Of a DNA stretch of 57,978 nt, positions 1 through 9,151 are shown piece by piece. The stretch is from an uncultured bacterium (GTDB lineage: Bacteria; Cyanobacteriota; Vampirovibrionia; Gastranaerophilales; Gastranaerophilaceae), in the NCBI GenBank assembly GCA_949300485.1, contig CASGEL010000009.1, forward strand, positions 1 through 57,978, in the 5' to 3' direction. The notes beneath the pieces were generated by a model that was not told the DNA's origin, ran no database searches, and was given only the letters and a program-made list of their open reading frames with translations. How positions within the stretch are numbered: position 1 is the stretch's first letter; the number at the start of each line of letters is the position of its first letter. The position numbers and the translations under genes were made by a program.

Positions 1-41
1 CTATAAAAATTTTTTAATATTATATAGGGAAATAGTTGAAA

Positions 42-740
42 ATGAGTTACGATAAAATTGTAAAAATAGGAGTTTCTGAATTTAGGTCTTTTTCAGAGTT
101 TGTTCTTACCAATAATAAGAAGTTTACGCCAAGGGTATTTTCAGAGGAATTTGGCAAGGTTCAGCGTGGATTTTTAGCAGGAAATGATCGGGATGTATTT
201 TGTTCTGAGGCAGGAAATTTTGCGGAAAAGTTAGCAGCTCAGAATAATAATGACTTTGCCGGAATTATATATAGCGGATTGTGTAAATTAACGGAGTTTT
301 ATCCGCCTGTTCTTGAAAAATATGCACTAAAAGGTTATGAAGCTGCAAAAGCAAACGGTGATTATGTTCATATGATGGCTCGTTTAAATGATTTGCGAAG
401 AATCTATATGAATAAACCTGATAAATTGTATGATTATATTCAAGTTTTATATAAGCAGGAAAAATGTTTAAGACAGCTGGCAAGACATTATGATACGGCT
501 GTTGAATCTTTCCAAACAGTTAGCAGAAAACCTGCAAAGAAGGAAGATTATGAACAAATGCTTGGTTATGTTCAAACAGAAATAGCTAAATTAACAAGAA
601 AAAAACATCCTAATGATGCTATGCGTAAACTTTTATCCGCAAAGGAAATATTTGAAAAGAGCGGAAATAAACCAAGTATTAAATATATAGATATGCTTCT
701 TCGTGATATTGAAAAATCTCATAATTTTTCAAAAAAATAA
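42..740 (+). CDS. Helical-repeat protein, paralogue of the one at 38120-38824
   Basis: Unknown function. The product is about 232 aa, soluble, and has no signal peptide or membrane segment. Its middle part looks like short helical (TPR-like) repeats. It is clearly related to the minus-strand protein at 38120-38824: both carry a central motif of the form H-M/I-M-A-R-x-N-D-L-R-R/K-I-Y at about residues 112-123, and they are similar in length. AGGGA at 26-30 precedes both a TTG at 36 and the ATG at 42. I prefer the ATG, although TTG would give 234 aa, the same length as the paralogue. No terminator follows, and 108 bases separate it from dnaB. It is probably a lineage-specific family; no function is assigned. 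Confidence 0.8.
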   Translation: MSYDKIVKIGVSEFRSFSEFVLTNNKKFTPRVFSEEFGKVQRGFLAGNDRDVFCSEAGNFAEKLAAQNNNDFAGIIYSGLCKLTEFYPPVLEKYALKGYEAAKANGDYVHMMARLNDLRRIYMNKPDKLYDYIQVLYKQEKCLRQLARHYDTAVESFQTVSRKPAKKEDYEQMLGYVQTEIAKLTRKKHPNDAMRKLLSAKEIFEKSGNKPSIKYIDMLLRDIEKSHNFSKK

Positions 741-848
741 TTTCTGTAATTTGTGTTTACTAAATTTTACTTAAATAATTTTAACACTTACGGTTAAATG
801 CTCTATTTATGTAATACTATTAGTATATGATTATGGAGATATAATTTT

Positions 849-2240
849 ATGCCGGCAGTATCAAAAGACTCTAAAAGAAAAGTTGATGAAAATTTAATAC
901 CTCAAAATGTTGAAGCTGAAGAAGCTGTATTGGGTGCAATTTTGGTTAATCCCGAAACTTTAGCAAAAGTTTCTGATAGTTTAACTCCTAATAGTTTTTA
1001 TAAACCTGCCCATAGAGCAATTTATGAAGCTATGCTTCAATTGTTTAATAACAATGATAATATTGATATAGTTACTGTTTCTGATGTTTTAAGCTACAGC
1101 GGAAAACTAGAAGCGGTTGGTGGCAGAGCTTATATAAATGATTTGGTTGAAAATACAATTACAACTTCCAATATTTCATATTATGCAAAAATTATTCAGG
1201 AAAAAGCAGTAAAAAGAGCATTGATAAATGCAGGTTCAGAGATTGTTAATATTGGTTATGACCTTGAACCTGTTGACAGATCTTTAGAGCAGGCTGAAAA
1301 ATTAATTTTTGATATCGGTTCCAGCAAGGCTACTTCTGATTTAAAACATGTAAAAGATTTAGTTTTGGATACTTGGGACAATATTGAATACAGATATAAT
1401 CATAAAGATGAGTTATCCGGTTTGAGAACTGATTTTAATGAATTAGATACAATGTTGAGCGGTTTACATAAGTCTGATTTGATAATTCTTGCAGCCCGTC
1501 CTGCAATGGGAAAAACCGCATTTGCTCTTAATATAGCCCAAAATGTTGCAATAAAAGAGAAGGTTCCTGTATGTATATTTTCTCTTGAAATGTCCGCTTC
1601 TCAGTTGGTTCAAAGAATGCTTTGTTCTTATGCCGAAGTCGATGCGCAGAGATTGAAAACAGGTAATATGCTTCAACAGGATTTGGAAAAGCTTGCTATG
1701 GCGATGAATGATTTTAGTCAAGCTCCTATATACATTGATGATACCTCCGGTTGTACATTAACTGATATACGTACGAAATGCAGGAGACTGAAAACTCAAC
1801 AACAAGATTTAGGGTTGATTGTCATTGACTATTTACAGTTGATGGAAGGCGGCGGAAAAGATGATCGTTTGCAGCAGATTTCTGCCATATCAAGAGGTTT
1901 GAAAATCCTGGCTAAAGAACTTGATGTTCCTATAATCACATTATCTCAATTGTCACGTGCTGTTGAAGGTCGTAACGACAAGCGCCCGATGCTGTCAGAT
2001 TTAAGAGAATCCGGTTCTATTGAGCAGGACGCTGATATTGTAATGTTTATTTATCGTGAAGATTACTATAACAAAGGTGAAACCGAAGAAGAAGAAAATA
2101 TTAAAGCAACTTCAAAGGGTTTGTCCGAAGTTATTATTGCTAAACACAGAAACGGTCCTGTAGGAACTATTAAATTATTATTCCAGGGCAATATTACCAA
2201 GTTTAAAAACCCTATTGATAAATCTTTTGACGCGTTTTAG
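849..2240 (+). CDS. dnaB: Replicative DNA helicase DnaB
   Basis: The hexameric helicase that unwinds DNA ahead of the replication fork and recruits primase. At 463 aa it has the usual family length and no intein. The N-terminal helical domain (about residues 15-120, starting with PQNVEAEEAVLGA) is followed by the RecA-like core. The core holds Walker A (RPAMGKTAFA), Walker B (LIVIDYLQLM) and the DnaB signature SDLRESGSIEQDAD. The ATG at 849 follows a GGAG at 835-838. Its stop overlaps the end of the convergent small secreted gene by four bases. It stands alone rather than beside rplI, its neighbour in many bacteria. Confidence 0.97.
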   Translation: MPAVSKDSKRKVDENLIPQNVEAEEAVLGAILVNPETLAKVSDSLTPNSFYKPAHRAIYEAMLQLFNNNDNIDIVTVSDVLSYSGKLEAVGGRAYINDLVENTITTSNISYYAKIIQEKAVKRALINAGSEIVNIGYDLEPVDRSLEQAEKLIFDIGSSKATSDLKHVKDLVLDTWDNIEYRYNHKDELSGLRTDFNELDTMLSGLHKSDLIILAARPAMGKTAFALNIAQNVAIKEKVPVCIFSLEMSASQLVQRMLCSYAEVDAQRLKTGNMLQQDLEKLAMAMNDFSQAPIYIDDTSGCTLTDIRTKCRRLKTQQQDLGLIVIDYLQLMEGGGKDDRLQQISAISRGLKILAKELDVPIITLSQLSRAVEGRNDKRPMLSDLRESGSIEQDADIVMFIYREDYYNKGETEEEENIKATSKGLSEVIIAKHRNGPVGTIKLLFQGNITKFKNPIDKSFDAF

Positions 2241-2692
2241 TTTTGTGATTGTTTGTGATTTATAATTGTACAAACGTCGGGATTTTTAACATATTGCGCC
2301 ATTTCTTCCTGTAGTGTTCCCTGAATATTAGGATTCGTTTTAAGTTCTTGCATTTTTGAACTAATGCTGTTAATTTGTTCTTGTGTAAATTTGCAATCTA
2401 CTGTTAGAATTTTTTCTTTGCTTTGGGTTCCGTTTGGTTGTGTTGTAATATTGTATACGGTTGAATTTGTAAGACATTTTTCGTTTTGTATTCCTATAAT
2501 CGATTCTTTGGATTCCAGATATATTACTGGAGTATTTGGATCTTGGGTGTTTATATCTGCTGTGAAGATTTCTGAATATGGCGTGCAGCTTTTTAAGTTG
2601 TTGATATATCCTTGAGAGTATGTCTGATCAGATGCTATTGCTATACATGCAAAGCTTAATAATAGCATTCCAGTTAGTAATATTTTTTTCAT
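2237..2692 (-). CDS. Small secreted protein of unknown function
   Basis: A 151-aa protein with a clear Sec signal peptide (MKKILLTGMLLLSFACIAIA) and a likely cleavage site before SDQTYSQG. The mature part has four Cys residues, which could form disulfides outside the cytoplasm. A Cys lies near the signal peptide cleavage region (FACIAIAS), but it does not make a convincing lipobox. I chose the ATG at 2692 because an AAAGGAAT ribosome site precedes it and the signal peptide begins there; a longer frame upstream to 2746 has no support. It converges on dnaB with a four-base overlap. No family is recognised. Confidence 0.75.
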   Translation of the reverse strand: MKKILLTGMLLLSFACIAIASDQTYSQGYINNLKSCTPYSEIFTADINTQDPNTPVIYLESKESIIGIQNEKCLTNSTVYNITTQPNGTQSKEKILTVDCKFTQEQINSISSKMQELKTNPNIQGTLQEEMAQYVKNPDVCTIINHKQSQN

Positions 2693-2801
2693 AATATTCC
2701 TTTCTTTTAATAATTTTAATTTATTATATATTTCGTTTATTTTCAATAAAAAGGTATATTCGATTGATTTTTATCTCCTTATTGCTATAATTAGAGATGT
2801 T

Positions 2802-3701
2802 ATGATCTCATTATTAAGTAAAAAATCGGCAGCAACCTTATCTATTATTTCAAATTCTTTTATAATAGTTTTGAAATTGATAGTTGGTATTTTTACAGGT
2901 AGTATTAGTATAATTTCTGAAGCAATTCACTCCTTGAGTGATTTTTTAGCTTCTATAATAACCTTTTTTTCTGTAATTAAATCAGCAGAGCCTGCGGACA
3001 GTAAACATCCGTTTGGACATGGTAAATATGAGGATATGTCTGGGTTTATAGAAGGCGGTTTGATCATATTTGCGGCATTGTATATTGTTTATGAGGCATT
3101 AAAGAAAATTGTTGTCGGCGGAACTATGGAAATTGATACAATTCCAGGCATGATTGTTATGGGAATTTCTGTTGTTGTAAATATTCTGGTTAGTTCTGTT
3201 TTATTTAAGGTTGCAAAGCAAACGGATTCCGTTTCGTTGTTTGCGGATGCAGAGCATTTAAGAACAGATGTAATCTCTGCTTTTGGAGTCTTCTTAGGCC
3301 TGTTATTGATTAAACTTACAGGAATTTATATTTTGGATCCGTTGATTGCAATTATTGTGGCTGTAATTATCTTTAGGGCCGGATTTTCTATTTCAAAAAA
3401 TACAATGGATAATTTGTTGGACTGTTCTTTGCCGGAAAGTGATATGAATGAGATTTGCAAATTCTTGGATTCATTTAAAAATAATGGAATTGTAGATTAT
3501 AAAAATTTAAAGGCACGCAGACTCGGACCGCATAAGAAAGTTGAGTTAACACTAATTTTTCCAAAGAATATGACAATATATGATTGTCATAATATTTGTG
3601 ATGTTATTGAGCATAAAATGGTACAAAGTTTTGGTGATATTTCTGCCAGTATTCATTTAGAACCTGAAAATTGTGAAGTTTGTACTAAAACTTCTAATTA
3701 A
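2802..3701 (+). CDS. Cation diffusion facilitator (CDF) family metal efflux transporter
   Basis: An inner-membrane divalent-metal/proton antiporter (Zn, Cd, Fe or Mn type) of 299 aa with about six membrane helices. TM2 carries HSLSD and TM5 carries HLRTD. These are the paired HxxxD metal-site motifs, the arrangement more typical of Zn/Cd members than the DxxxD of FieF-type proteins. The loop HPFGHGKYEDMSGFIEG is the CDF signature. The C-terminal cytoplasmic domain (from about residue 205) ends in HLEPENCEVCTKTSN, whose Cys and His residues may bind metal. The last eight bases overlap the convergent gshA-like gene. Exact metal specificity cannot be read from the sequence. Confidence 0.93.
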   Translation: MISLLSKKSAATLSIISNSFIIVLKLIVGIFTGSISIISEAIHSLSDFLASIITFFSVIKSAEPADSKHPFGHGKYEDMSGFIEGGLIIFAALYIVYEALKKIVVGGTMEIDTIPGMIVMGISVVVNILVSSVLFKVAKQTDSVSLFADAEHLRTDVISAFGVFLGLLLIKLTGIYILDPLIAIIVAVIIFRAGFSISKNTMDNLLDCSLPESDMNEICKFLDSFKNNGIVDYKNLKARRLGPHKKVELTLIFPKNMTIYDCHNICDVIEHKMVQSFGDISASIHLEPENCEVCTKTSN

Positions 3702-5019
3702 ACTCTGATAAATAAGCAACTAATTTTTTCATATTTTTATTCCAGCATCCATTCCAATTTTTTATTAGAACATCTGCAGGAGAAAGCCCTTTTAAGGTAT
3801 ATTCTTTTATAGACTCTAGGAATAACTCTTCACCTGTTTGTTCTTCTTTTAAGGCATTTTCGGCAATTGCTATTATATCTTTTGCGTAATCCAAAGCTTT
3901 AGCTTTTTTTATTTTGCTTTGCAGTGCATTTTTAGGAACATTAAATCTTAGTTCTGCAAAATCTTTGTATTGCAGATTTTTAAATAATTCTTCGCATTCT
4001 TCCATTGCCTTTTTGTTGTATAAAATACCTTTATAAATTGCAAGAATTGCGTATTTTAAATCTCCGCCAACACAGTCGTGATTTCGTATTTCTATAAAAT
4101 TTCTCATTCTTACATCGGGGAAGTATAAATTAGCTTGTAATTCATAATCATCTAGAGATGCTTCGGTGCCTTCCCACCCGTTATTTATAAATTCTTCAAA
4201 TGTTATATTCCCATTTACTTCAAAGGCAAGATTATCTCGTTGTATGAATATCATAGGAGTTTTCATAACACACTCTATATATTTTTCGAATGAGAATTCT
4301 TCATTTATTTTTCCGCAAAGACCGCATCTGTCATTATCAGTATTTAACCAACTCAAAGCTCTGAAAGATTTGTATCCGGTATCAACTCCGCCTCTTATTG
4401 GAGAATTGGCGAACATTGCTGTCATAAATGGCGAAAGTTTGTTTGCAAGATTAAATTTTTTAATGGCATCATCTTCAGACTGAAAGTCTATACAGCATTG
4501 TATTCCGGCTGTTTCTCTCATCATCACATCAGATAGTATTCCCCATAAATATTTGGCCATTATTCGGTATCGTTTTTTAGGGATTATATTAATTGCTTTA
4601 TACGTTGTATATGGAGATACTCCGTAGTTTAGAAGAGTAATATTTCTTCTCTCAGTTATAGGTGCAAGTAATGTATTTATATTTTCAATTTTATGTTTTA
4701 ATTCAAAAATAGTTCTTTCAGGTTTAGCACTGATTTCTATTTGGCATCCCGGTTCAAGGGTTAAGGTATCGTGTTTATGCTTTAGACCAATTATATTTTT
4801 ATCATCCGAAATGTAATCCCAAGTTTCTTCTTTCGCAAAAGTTTCCAGCAAATTTTTTATACCATAATCGCTCCAGTAGTCGATATTTTTGAAGGAGTTA
4901 GAATTTATAGGTAATCTTTCGTATTCTATGCCTATTTGAAAATTCTCAGGTCTGGTAAAGCCTTTTGTATATAATTTCAAAATATCTGATTTTTCTAATT
5001 TTTCTTTGAGTTTAAACAT
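3694..5019 (-). CDS. gshA: Glutamate-cysteine ligase, GCS2 (plant/cyanobacterial) type
   Basis: Predicted to ligate glutamate and cysteine to gamma-glutamylcysteine, the first step of glutathione synthesis. The 441-aa length fits the GCS2 family. Visible features are the N-terminal GIEYERLPI strand, the LEPGCQIEISAKP segment, the MRETAGIQCCIDF block and the IRNHD motif near residue 310. This is the plant/cyanobacterial branch rather than the enterobacterial GshA fold. No glutathione synthetase gene lies nearby, so the end product may be gamma-glutamylcysteine itself or gshB may lie elsewhere. The ATG at 5019 follows an AAGGGGAAGG ribosome site. Confidence 0.85.
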   Translation of the reverse strand: MFKLKEKLEKSDILKLYTKGFTRPENFQIGIEYERLPINSNSFKNIDYWSDYGIKNLLETFAKEETWDYISDDKNIIGLKHKHDTLTLEPGCQIEISAKPERTIFELKHKIENINTLLAPITERRNITLLNYGVSPYTTYKAINIIPKKRYRIMAKYLWGILSDVMMRETAGIQCCIDFQSEDDAIKKFNLANKLSPFMTAMFANSPIRGGVDTGYKSFRALSWLNTDNDRCGLCGKINEEFSFEKYIECVMKTPMIFIQRDNLAFEVNGNITFEEFINNGWEGTEASLDDYELQANLYFPDVRMRNFIEIRNHDCVGGDLKYAILAIYKGILYNKKAMEECEELFKNLQYKDFAELRFNVPKNALQSKIKKAKALDYAKDIIAIAENALKEEQTGEELFLESIKEYTLKGLSPADVLIKNWNGCWNKNMKKLVAYLSEFN

Positions 5020-5216
5020 GCCTTCCCCTTTTAATTATTATTATAACATTATTTAAAATAGCAAAGAATATTTTTTTTATATATTACCGAGTGGGTCTTA
5101 CCTGATGCGGTACTGATAAATATACCCTATAGATTATTTTAAAGATTTTTATTGATGTAGGTCTGTTTATTTTGAGGTTTTTAAATTCTTTATATGTATG
5201 TTATTATTTATTTACG
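5020..5216. other. Divergent intergenic region between gshA and rsmA, with a nested hairpin
   Basis: About 200 bases separate the divergent starts. The region contains an imperfect nested inverted repeat: TACCG (5085-5089) pairs with CGGTA (5108-5112) and encloses GGT-CTT-ACC (5094-5102). No U-tract follows, so it does not look like a terminator. It could be an operator or part of an RNA leader for either gene. No known riboswitch is recognised. Confidence 0.3.
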
Positions 5217-6059
5217 ATGAATTATTTTGAACGTGCAAAGTTTTTTAGAACCAAAAAGCGATTAGGACAAAATTTTCTTGTAGATGGTGAAGTGATACAG
5301 GATATTATTGAATATGCAAATATTTCGCCGGATGATACAGTTGTAGAAATAGGTCCCGGGGTAGGGTTTGTAACAGAACAGCTTGTGAAATATGCAAAGA
5401 AGGTTATTGCAATAGAACTTGATGAAGAAGCTATAAAAGAATTAAGGAAATTAGATGCACCAAATTTGGAAATTATTCATAATGATGTGTTAAAAACAGA
5501 TTTGTCCGCCTTATGCGATAGTGAATTTAAAGTGGTTGCCAATATTCCTTATTATATCACCAGCCCCATTATTGCTCTTTTGTTGGGAGAAATAGATGAT
5601 TTAAATAATAAAAATCGTAACAAGATTAAGGATATAATCTTAATGGTTCAGGAAGAGGTTGCAAGGCGTATGGCTGCAGATGAAAATTCTTCTAATAAAC
5701 AATACGGATTATTAACTATTTTGTCTCAATTTTGGGCGGATGTAAGTATATTGCGTTTAGTCGGAAGAAGGTGTTTTTATCCGGCTCCTAAAGTTAATTC
5801 TGCATTAGTAAAATTAGCTGTCAGAAAAACTCCAAGGCTTGAGTTATCCGATTATTCTCATTTTAGGAAAACAGTTAAAGCGGCATTTGCACAACGCAGG
5901 AAGAATATCAAAAATTGTTTGTTGAGCGGAGGCTTTTCAAAAGAAAGTATAGCAAAAGCAATGGCATCTCTGGGTTTTGATGAGAACACAAGAGGTGAAA
6001 AATTATCTATAGAAGATTTTGGCAGATTGTCTGAGGAATTGCTAAAGTATGAAAAATAG
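5217..6059 (+). CDS. rsmA: 16S rRNA (adenine1518-N6/adenine1519-N6) dimethyltransferase RsmA/KsgA
   Basis: Dimethylates two adjacent adenines in the 3'-terminal helix of 16S rRNA, using S-adenosylmethionine, as a late 30S assembly checkpoint. The family hallmark KKRLGQNFLVD sits at the N-terminus. The SAM motif I is EIGPGVGFVTE, and the catalytic NIPYYITSP motif is intact. A C-terminal RNA-binding helical domain contains AFAQRRKNIKNCL. I chose the ATG at 5217 (280 aa) because homologues start close to this Lys/Arg block. A TTG at 5172 would add 15 hydrophobic residues, and neither start has a good ribosome site. The 3' end overlaps ispE by 11 bases, so the two are translationally coupled. Confidence 0.95.
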   Translation: MNYFERAKFFRTKKRLGQNFLVDGEVIQDIIEYANISPDDTVVEIGPGVGFVTEQLVKYAKKVIAIELDEEAIKELRKLDAPNLEIIHNDVLKTDLSALCDSEFKVVANIPYYITSPIIALLLGEIDDLNNKNRNKIKDIILMVQEEVARRMAADENSSNKQYGLLTILSQFWADVSILRLVGRRCFYPAPKVNSALVKLAVRKTPRLELSDYSHFRKTVKAAFAQRRKNIKNCLLSGGFSKESIAKAMASLGFDENTRGEKLSIEDFGRLSEELLKYEK

Positions 6060-6876
6060 TTGTATAAAAGTTCAATGCCCAGCAAAAATAAATTTAACAT
6101 TAAAGGTTTTAGATAAGAGAGAAGATGGTTTTCACAATATTGAAAGTATAATGCAGACTATTGATCTTTTTGATTATTTAACAATAACATTGACGGGGGC
6201 TTTACATACTGAAATTATTTTAAAAGGCAACAGTCCTGATATTCCGTATGATGAAACTAATCTTGTTTATAAAGCCGCCAAGTTGTTTTTAGATGAATGT
6301 AATTTATCTGGGTATAAGATTGACGTTTATATTGAAAAAAATATACCTGTTTGTGCAGGATTAGCCGGCGGCAGTACAGATGCTGCAGGCATGATTTATG
6401 GATTAAATAAGTTGTTTGAAGACTGTTTATCTGAAAATGAGTTGCATAAATTGTGTGCCAAATTAGGTTCGGATTTGAATGTATGTTTGAAGGGCGGATG
6501 TCTGCTTGCAAAGGGCAGGGGTGAAATTATTGAACCTCAGGAATTTAAATCCTTCAAGGTTAATTTGGTTAAACCGTTGAGTCTGGGAATTTCGGCAAAA
6601 GAGGCTTATATGAAATTTTCGAATAAAAAAGAAAAGAATATTTCAACGGAACTGCGGAAAAATTTTGCAAATGATTTAGAATGGGCAGTTATTGAAGATT
6701 ATCCCCAGCTGCAAAGTATAAAAAATAACTATCCGTCATCAGTTATGACAGGATCCGGTTCTGCTTATTATTCTTTGAAAGAAGAATTTGAACCGTCTGA
6801 TGGATATTGGGTAAAAAACGGTTTGAAGTCTATTAATAAAGGAGTTAGTTTGATAGAAAAATATAGGATACAGTAG
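6049..6876 (+). CDS. ispE: 4-diphosphocytidyl-2-C-methyl-D-erythritol kinase IspE
   Basis: A GHMP kinase that phosphorylates CDP-methylerythritol in the MEP pathway of isoprenoid synthesis. The 275-aa product has the N-terminal PAKINLTLKVLDKREDGFH block with the substrate-binding Lys, the ATP-binding loop CAGLAGGSTDAAG near residue 105, and the C-terminal MTGSGSAYYSL motif. It overlaps the end of rsmA by 11 bases, a rsmA-ispE pairing common in bacteria. The stop codon lies in the loop of a perfect 14-bp hairpin that acts as terminator. Its presence means the organism makes isoprenoids by the MEP route, as cyanobacteria do. Confidence 0.96.
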   Translation: MKNSCIKVQCPAKINLTLKVLDKREDGFHNIESIMQTIDLFDYLTITLTGALHTEIILKGNSPDIPYDETNLVYKAAKLFLDECNLSGYKIDVYIEKNIPVCAGLAGGSTDAAGMIYGLNKLFEDCLSENELHKLCAKLGSDLNVCLKGGCLLAKGRGEIIEPQEFKSFKVNLVKPLSLGISAKEAYMKFSNKKEKNISTELRKNFANDLEWAVIEDYPQLQSIKNNYPSSVMTGSGSAYYSLKEEFEPSDGYWVKNGLKSINKGVSLIEKYRIQ

Positions 6877-6898
6877 GTGCTGTATCCTATATTCTTTT
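6860..6898 (+). terminator. Bidirectional hairpin terminator of ispE and the 742-aa gene
   Basis: A perfect 14-bp stem (6860-6873 with 6880-6893) encloses a six-base loop and is followed by CTTTTAT. It includes the ispE stop codon and lies between convergent genes, so it probably serves both strands. Confidence 0.75.
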
Positions 6899-6922
6899 AT
6901 CTATTATTCTGATTGATAAGTT

Positions 6923-9151
6923 TTATTTTCTTCTCCACCAGAACATACTGCTTGTTCCTGAACCGTTCATGCCTTGATATTGTTCTAATTGGTAATCATA
7001 TCGGTTGATGGTTGTTTTTGTTACATTGCCTTGTTCATCTGTTTCTTCAACAACTTCTTCTTTTGGAATAAGATTCAATTGGAATACTTCAAGGTGTTTT
7101 GTTTTCAAAGAACCTTTAGCATCGGTTGCACTTACCAATACATAGAACGGTCCTTTACGTCCATCAAGACCTGAGATTGTTTGTCCGTCGGTTGTCTTGC
7201 CTGCTGCGATTTCAGCATCAGTAAGTTTTCTGTATTGATAACTGTTTACTTTATTGTTTGTATTATCTTTGATTGTGATTGTATCAGGTGATTCGTAGTT
7301 GCCTGTTACAGAAATTTCACCTTTTTCATTTGCAATTACATATTGGGCTTTTGCATTCGGATCATTTACATCTGTAGGAGCTCCACGTTTTTTCAGTAAT
7401 TCAATATCTCTTGCGTGACCTCTTGAACCTTGAGCTTCTTTAGCTTTGCCGTTTTCTGTTACTTCAACTGCATTTCCGTTTTCATCTGTGAAGCCGTCGC
7501 CTGTAATATCAAATACATCTACTTCAGTTGTTGTCGGTTGTGGAGTTGGTGTAGTTGAAGGTGGAGTGCTGCCGGTTTCTTCATTTGTTTTTGGAGTTAT
7601 TAAATCAGGATTTTCTTTCAAGTGTTCAGCTGCAGCAAATGCGGCTATAAGTTCTCGAGTATTGACTTTTTTACCTGTTTTATCACTCATTGCTTCATTT
7701 AATATTGCAGCCTTGATAATTTTATCTCTGACAGGGTCACCTGTGATTTCCATATCAACAAGTTTGTTCATAATAGCTTTATTTTGTCTGCCTTTTACTT
7801 GATCAGGATTTTCTAAGACATCCATAACAGCTGCACCGTTGAATACGTCTTTACCTCCGTTATCTTTAACAGCAAGAGCTGCAAGGATACTCGGGATAGC
7901 TGAACCTAACAATCCGTTAAGTGCTTTTGTGCCATTACTTATAGCTTTTGTAGCAGTATCAGTTACTGTACTAGTTGCTGTATTAACAACGGTTGTTGTT
8001 ACTGTGTTTTCAACGGTTGTTGTTACAAATGCGTTATATTCACCTCCAGGTGTTGGAATATTTACATCAAGTTCTGCCGTTGCAGATGAATGAGCCGTAG
8101 CCGTAGCTGATGATGTTGCTGTTGCAACTGCACTTGCTACTGCTGTCGCTGTTGCCCCACCGCCTAATAAGCCTGCTAATGCTCCTGAACCAAGACCGGC
8201 TACAAATACTCCGGCTCTCATTGCCCAGGTGTAGTCTTTTTCTGCATCAAGTCCGCCAGCTTCCAACATATTATCTGTATGACGTTTTTTAACATCAGCA
8301 TCTTTTGCTAATACTTTACGTTCATCAATGTTGCCTTTGAAGTCAGATCCTGCATACTGTAACATTGCTTTTTGATATGCTTCGGTATTTACATTACCGT
8401 CTTTATCAAACATTTGTGATGCCAGATAGTTATCATTGATTTCTGTTGCAGCCTGCTTCATAATTTCAAATGCAGCTTCTTTGTCTTCAGGTGTTTTTGC
8501 ATTGTTGTATATTTGTTCATTCATTTTGTATGATTTCAATGCTGCATCAACCTTTTTAGCTGCTGCTTCCTGCAAGTGTTTTGCGCCTTCTAACGGTTTG
8601 CCGTCAAGTAATGTGTATTTAGGATTATCTTTATCCCATGTTCCGTCAGCTTTTGCTTTTTCTACAGCTGCTTTATATTCTTCTTTATTTGTATATACCT
8701 TTTCTAATGATTTAAAGCCGGTCATACTTTCAACATTTTGTCTTGCAGCTTTTGCAATCTTTTTAGCAGCTCGTTTATCTTTGAATTTGTCACCAAGTTC
8801 AAATCTTTCCTGTGCTTCTTCTTTTGTGTCATATAGTTTCTGTTGCTCAATTAATGCGTCAATATCTGTTGCAAATCTGCCTGCATCTGATGCATTTTTA
8901 GATTTTTCTTTCATTGCCGCAATTTCTTCCAGCTCTTTTTGTCTGGCATCATTTTTTGCTGCTTTTTGTTCTTCTGTCAAAGGTTGATCTTCTTTGTGTT
9001 CAACTTTTGTTTCAACTGTAGGATCACTCTCTTTTGCTTGGAATAACGGAGCAAAAGCTTTTGCTTGGGCTTCGCTGATTTTTCCTGCTTTTAGAGCGGC
9101 CTGCACATCTTCAACGCTCTTAAGCGTTACGCCATTCACACTGATGTCCAT
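6923..9151 (-). CDS. Large Ala/Thr/Glu-rich protein of unknown function with a Gly/Ala-rich hydrophobic centre
   Basis: A 742-aa protein I do not recognise. It has no N-terminal signal peptide. Residues 40-300 are charged, Lys/Glu/Ala-rich and probably mostly helical or coiled coil. Residues 309-345 form a Gly/Ala-rich hydrophobic segment (AGVFVAGLGSGALAGLLGGG) that leads into an alternating Ala-Thr/Ser tract. Residues 375-430 contain Thr/Val-rich beta-prone repeats. A Pro/Thr linker at about 527-542 leads to an EF-hand- or dockerin-like loop (DITGDGFTDENGN, about 548-560). The end is WWRRK. The ATG at 9151 follows AAAGGAC. Its codon composition is richer in G and C than its neighbours. It could be surface-associated or an exported effector-like protein, but no export signal is visible. 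Confidence 0.75.
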   Translation of the reverse strand: MDISVNGVTLKSVEDVQAALKAGKISEAQAKAFAPLFQAKESDPTVETKVEHKEDQPLTEEQKAAKNDARQKELEEIAAMKEKSKNASDAGRFATDIDALIEQQKLYDTKEEAQERFELGDKFKDKRAAKKIAKAARQNVESMTGFKSLEKVYTNKEEYKAAVEKAKADGTWDKDNPKYTLLDGKPLEGAKHLQEAAAKKVDAALKSYKMNEQIYNNAKTPEDKEAAFEIMKQAATEINDNYLASQMFDKDGNVNTEAYQKAMLQYAGSDFKGNIDERKVLAKDADVKKRHTDNMLEAGGLDAEKDYTWAMRAGVFVAGLGSGALAGLLGGGATATAVASAVATATSSATATAHSSATAELDVNIPTPGGEYNAFVTTTVENTVTTTVVNTATSTVTDTATKAISNGTKALNGLLGSAIPSILAALAVKDNGGKDVFNGAAVMDVLENPDQVKGRQNKAIMNKLVDMEITGDPVRDKIIKAAILNEAMSDKTGKKVNTRELIAAFAAAEHLKENPDLITPKTNEETGSTPPSTTPTPQPTTTEVDVFDITGDGFTDENGNAVEVTENGKAKEAQGSRGHARDIELLKKRGAPTDVNDPNAKAQYVIANEKGEISVTGNYESPDTITIKDNTNNKVNSYQYRKLTDAEIAAGKTTDGQTISGLDGRKGPFYVLVSATDAKGSLKTKHLEVFQLNLIPKEEVVEETDEQGNVTKTTINRYDYQLEQYQGMNGSGTSSMFWWRRK

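Noticed and set aside
814-826. Small palindrome ATACT-ATT-AGTAT upstream of dnaB as an operator
   Set aside because: A five-bp arm in very AT-rich DNA is expected by chance; no second copy was seen.
7446-8987. Long open frames (up to about 183 codons) antisense to the 742-aa gene
   Set aside because: They mirror the Ala/Ser/Thr-rich codons of the sense gene, lack ribosome sites and give low-complexity hydrophobic peptides. They are shadows.
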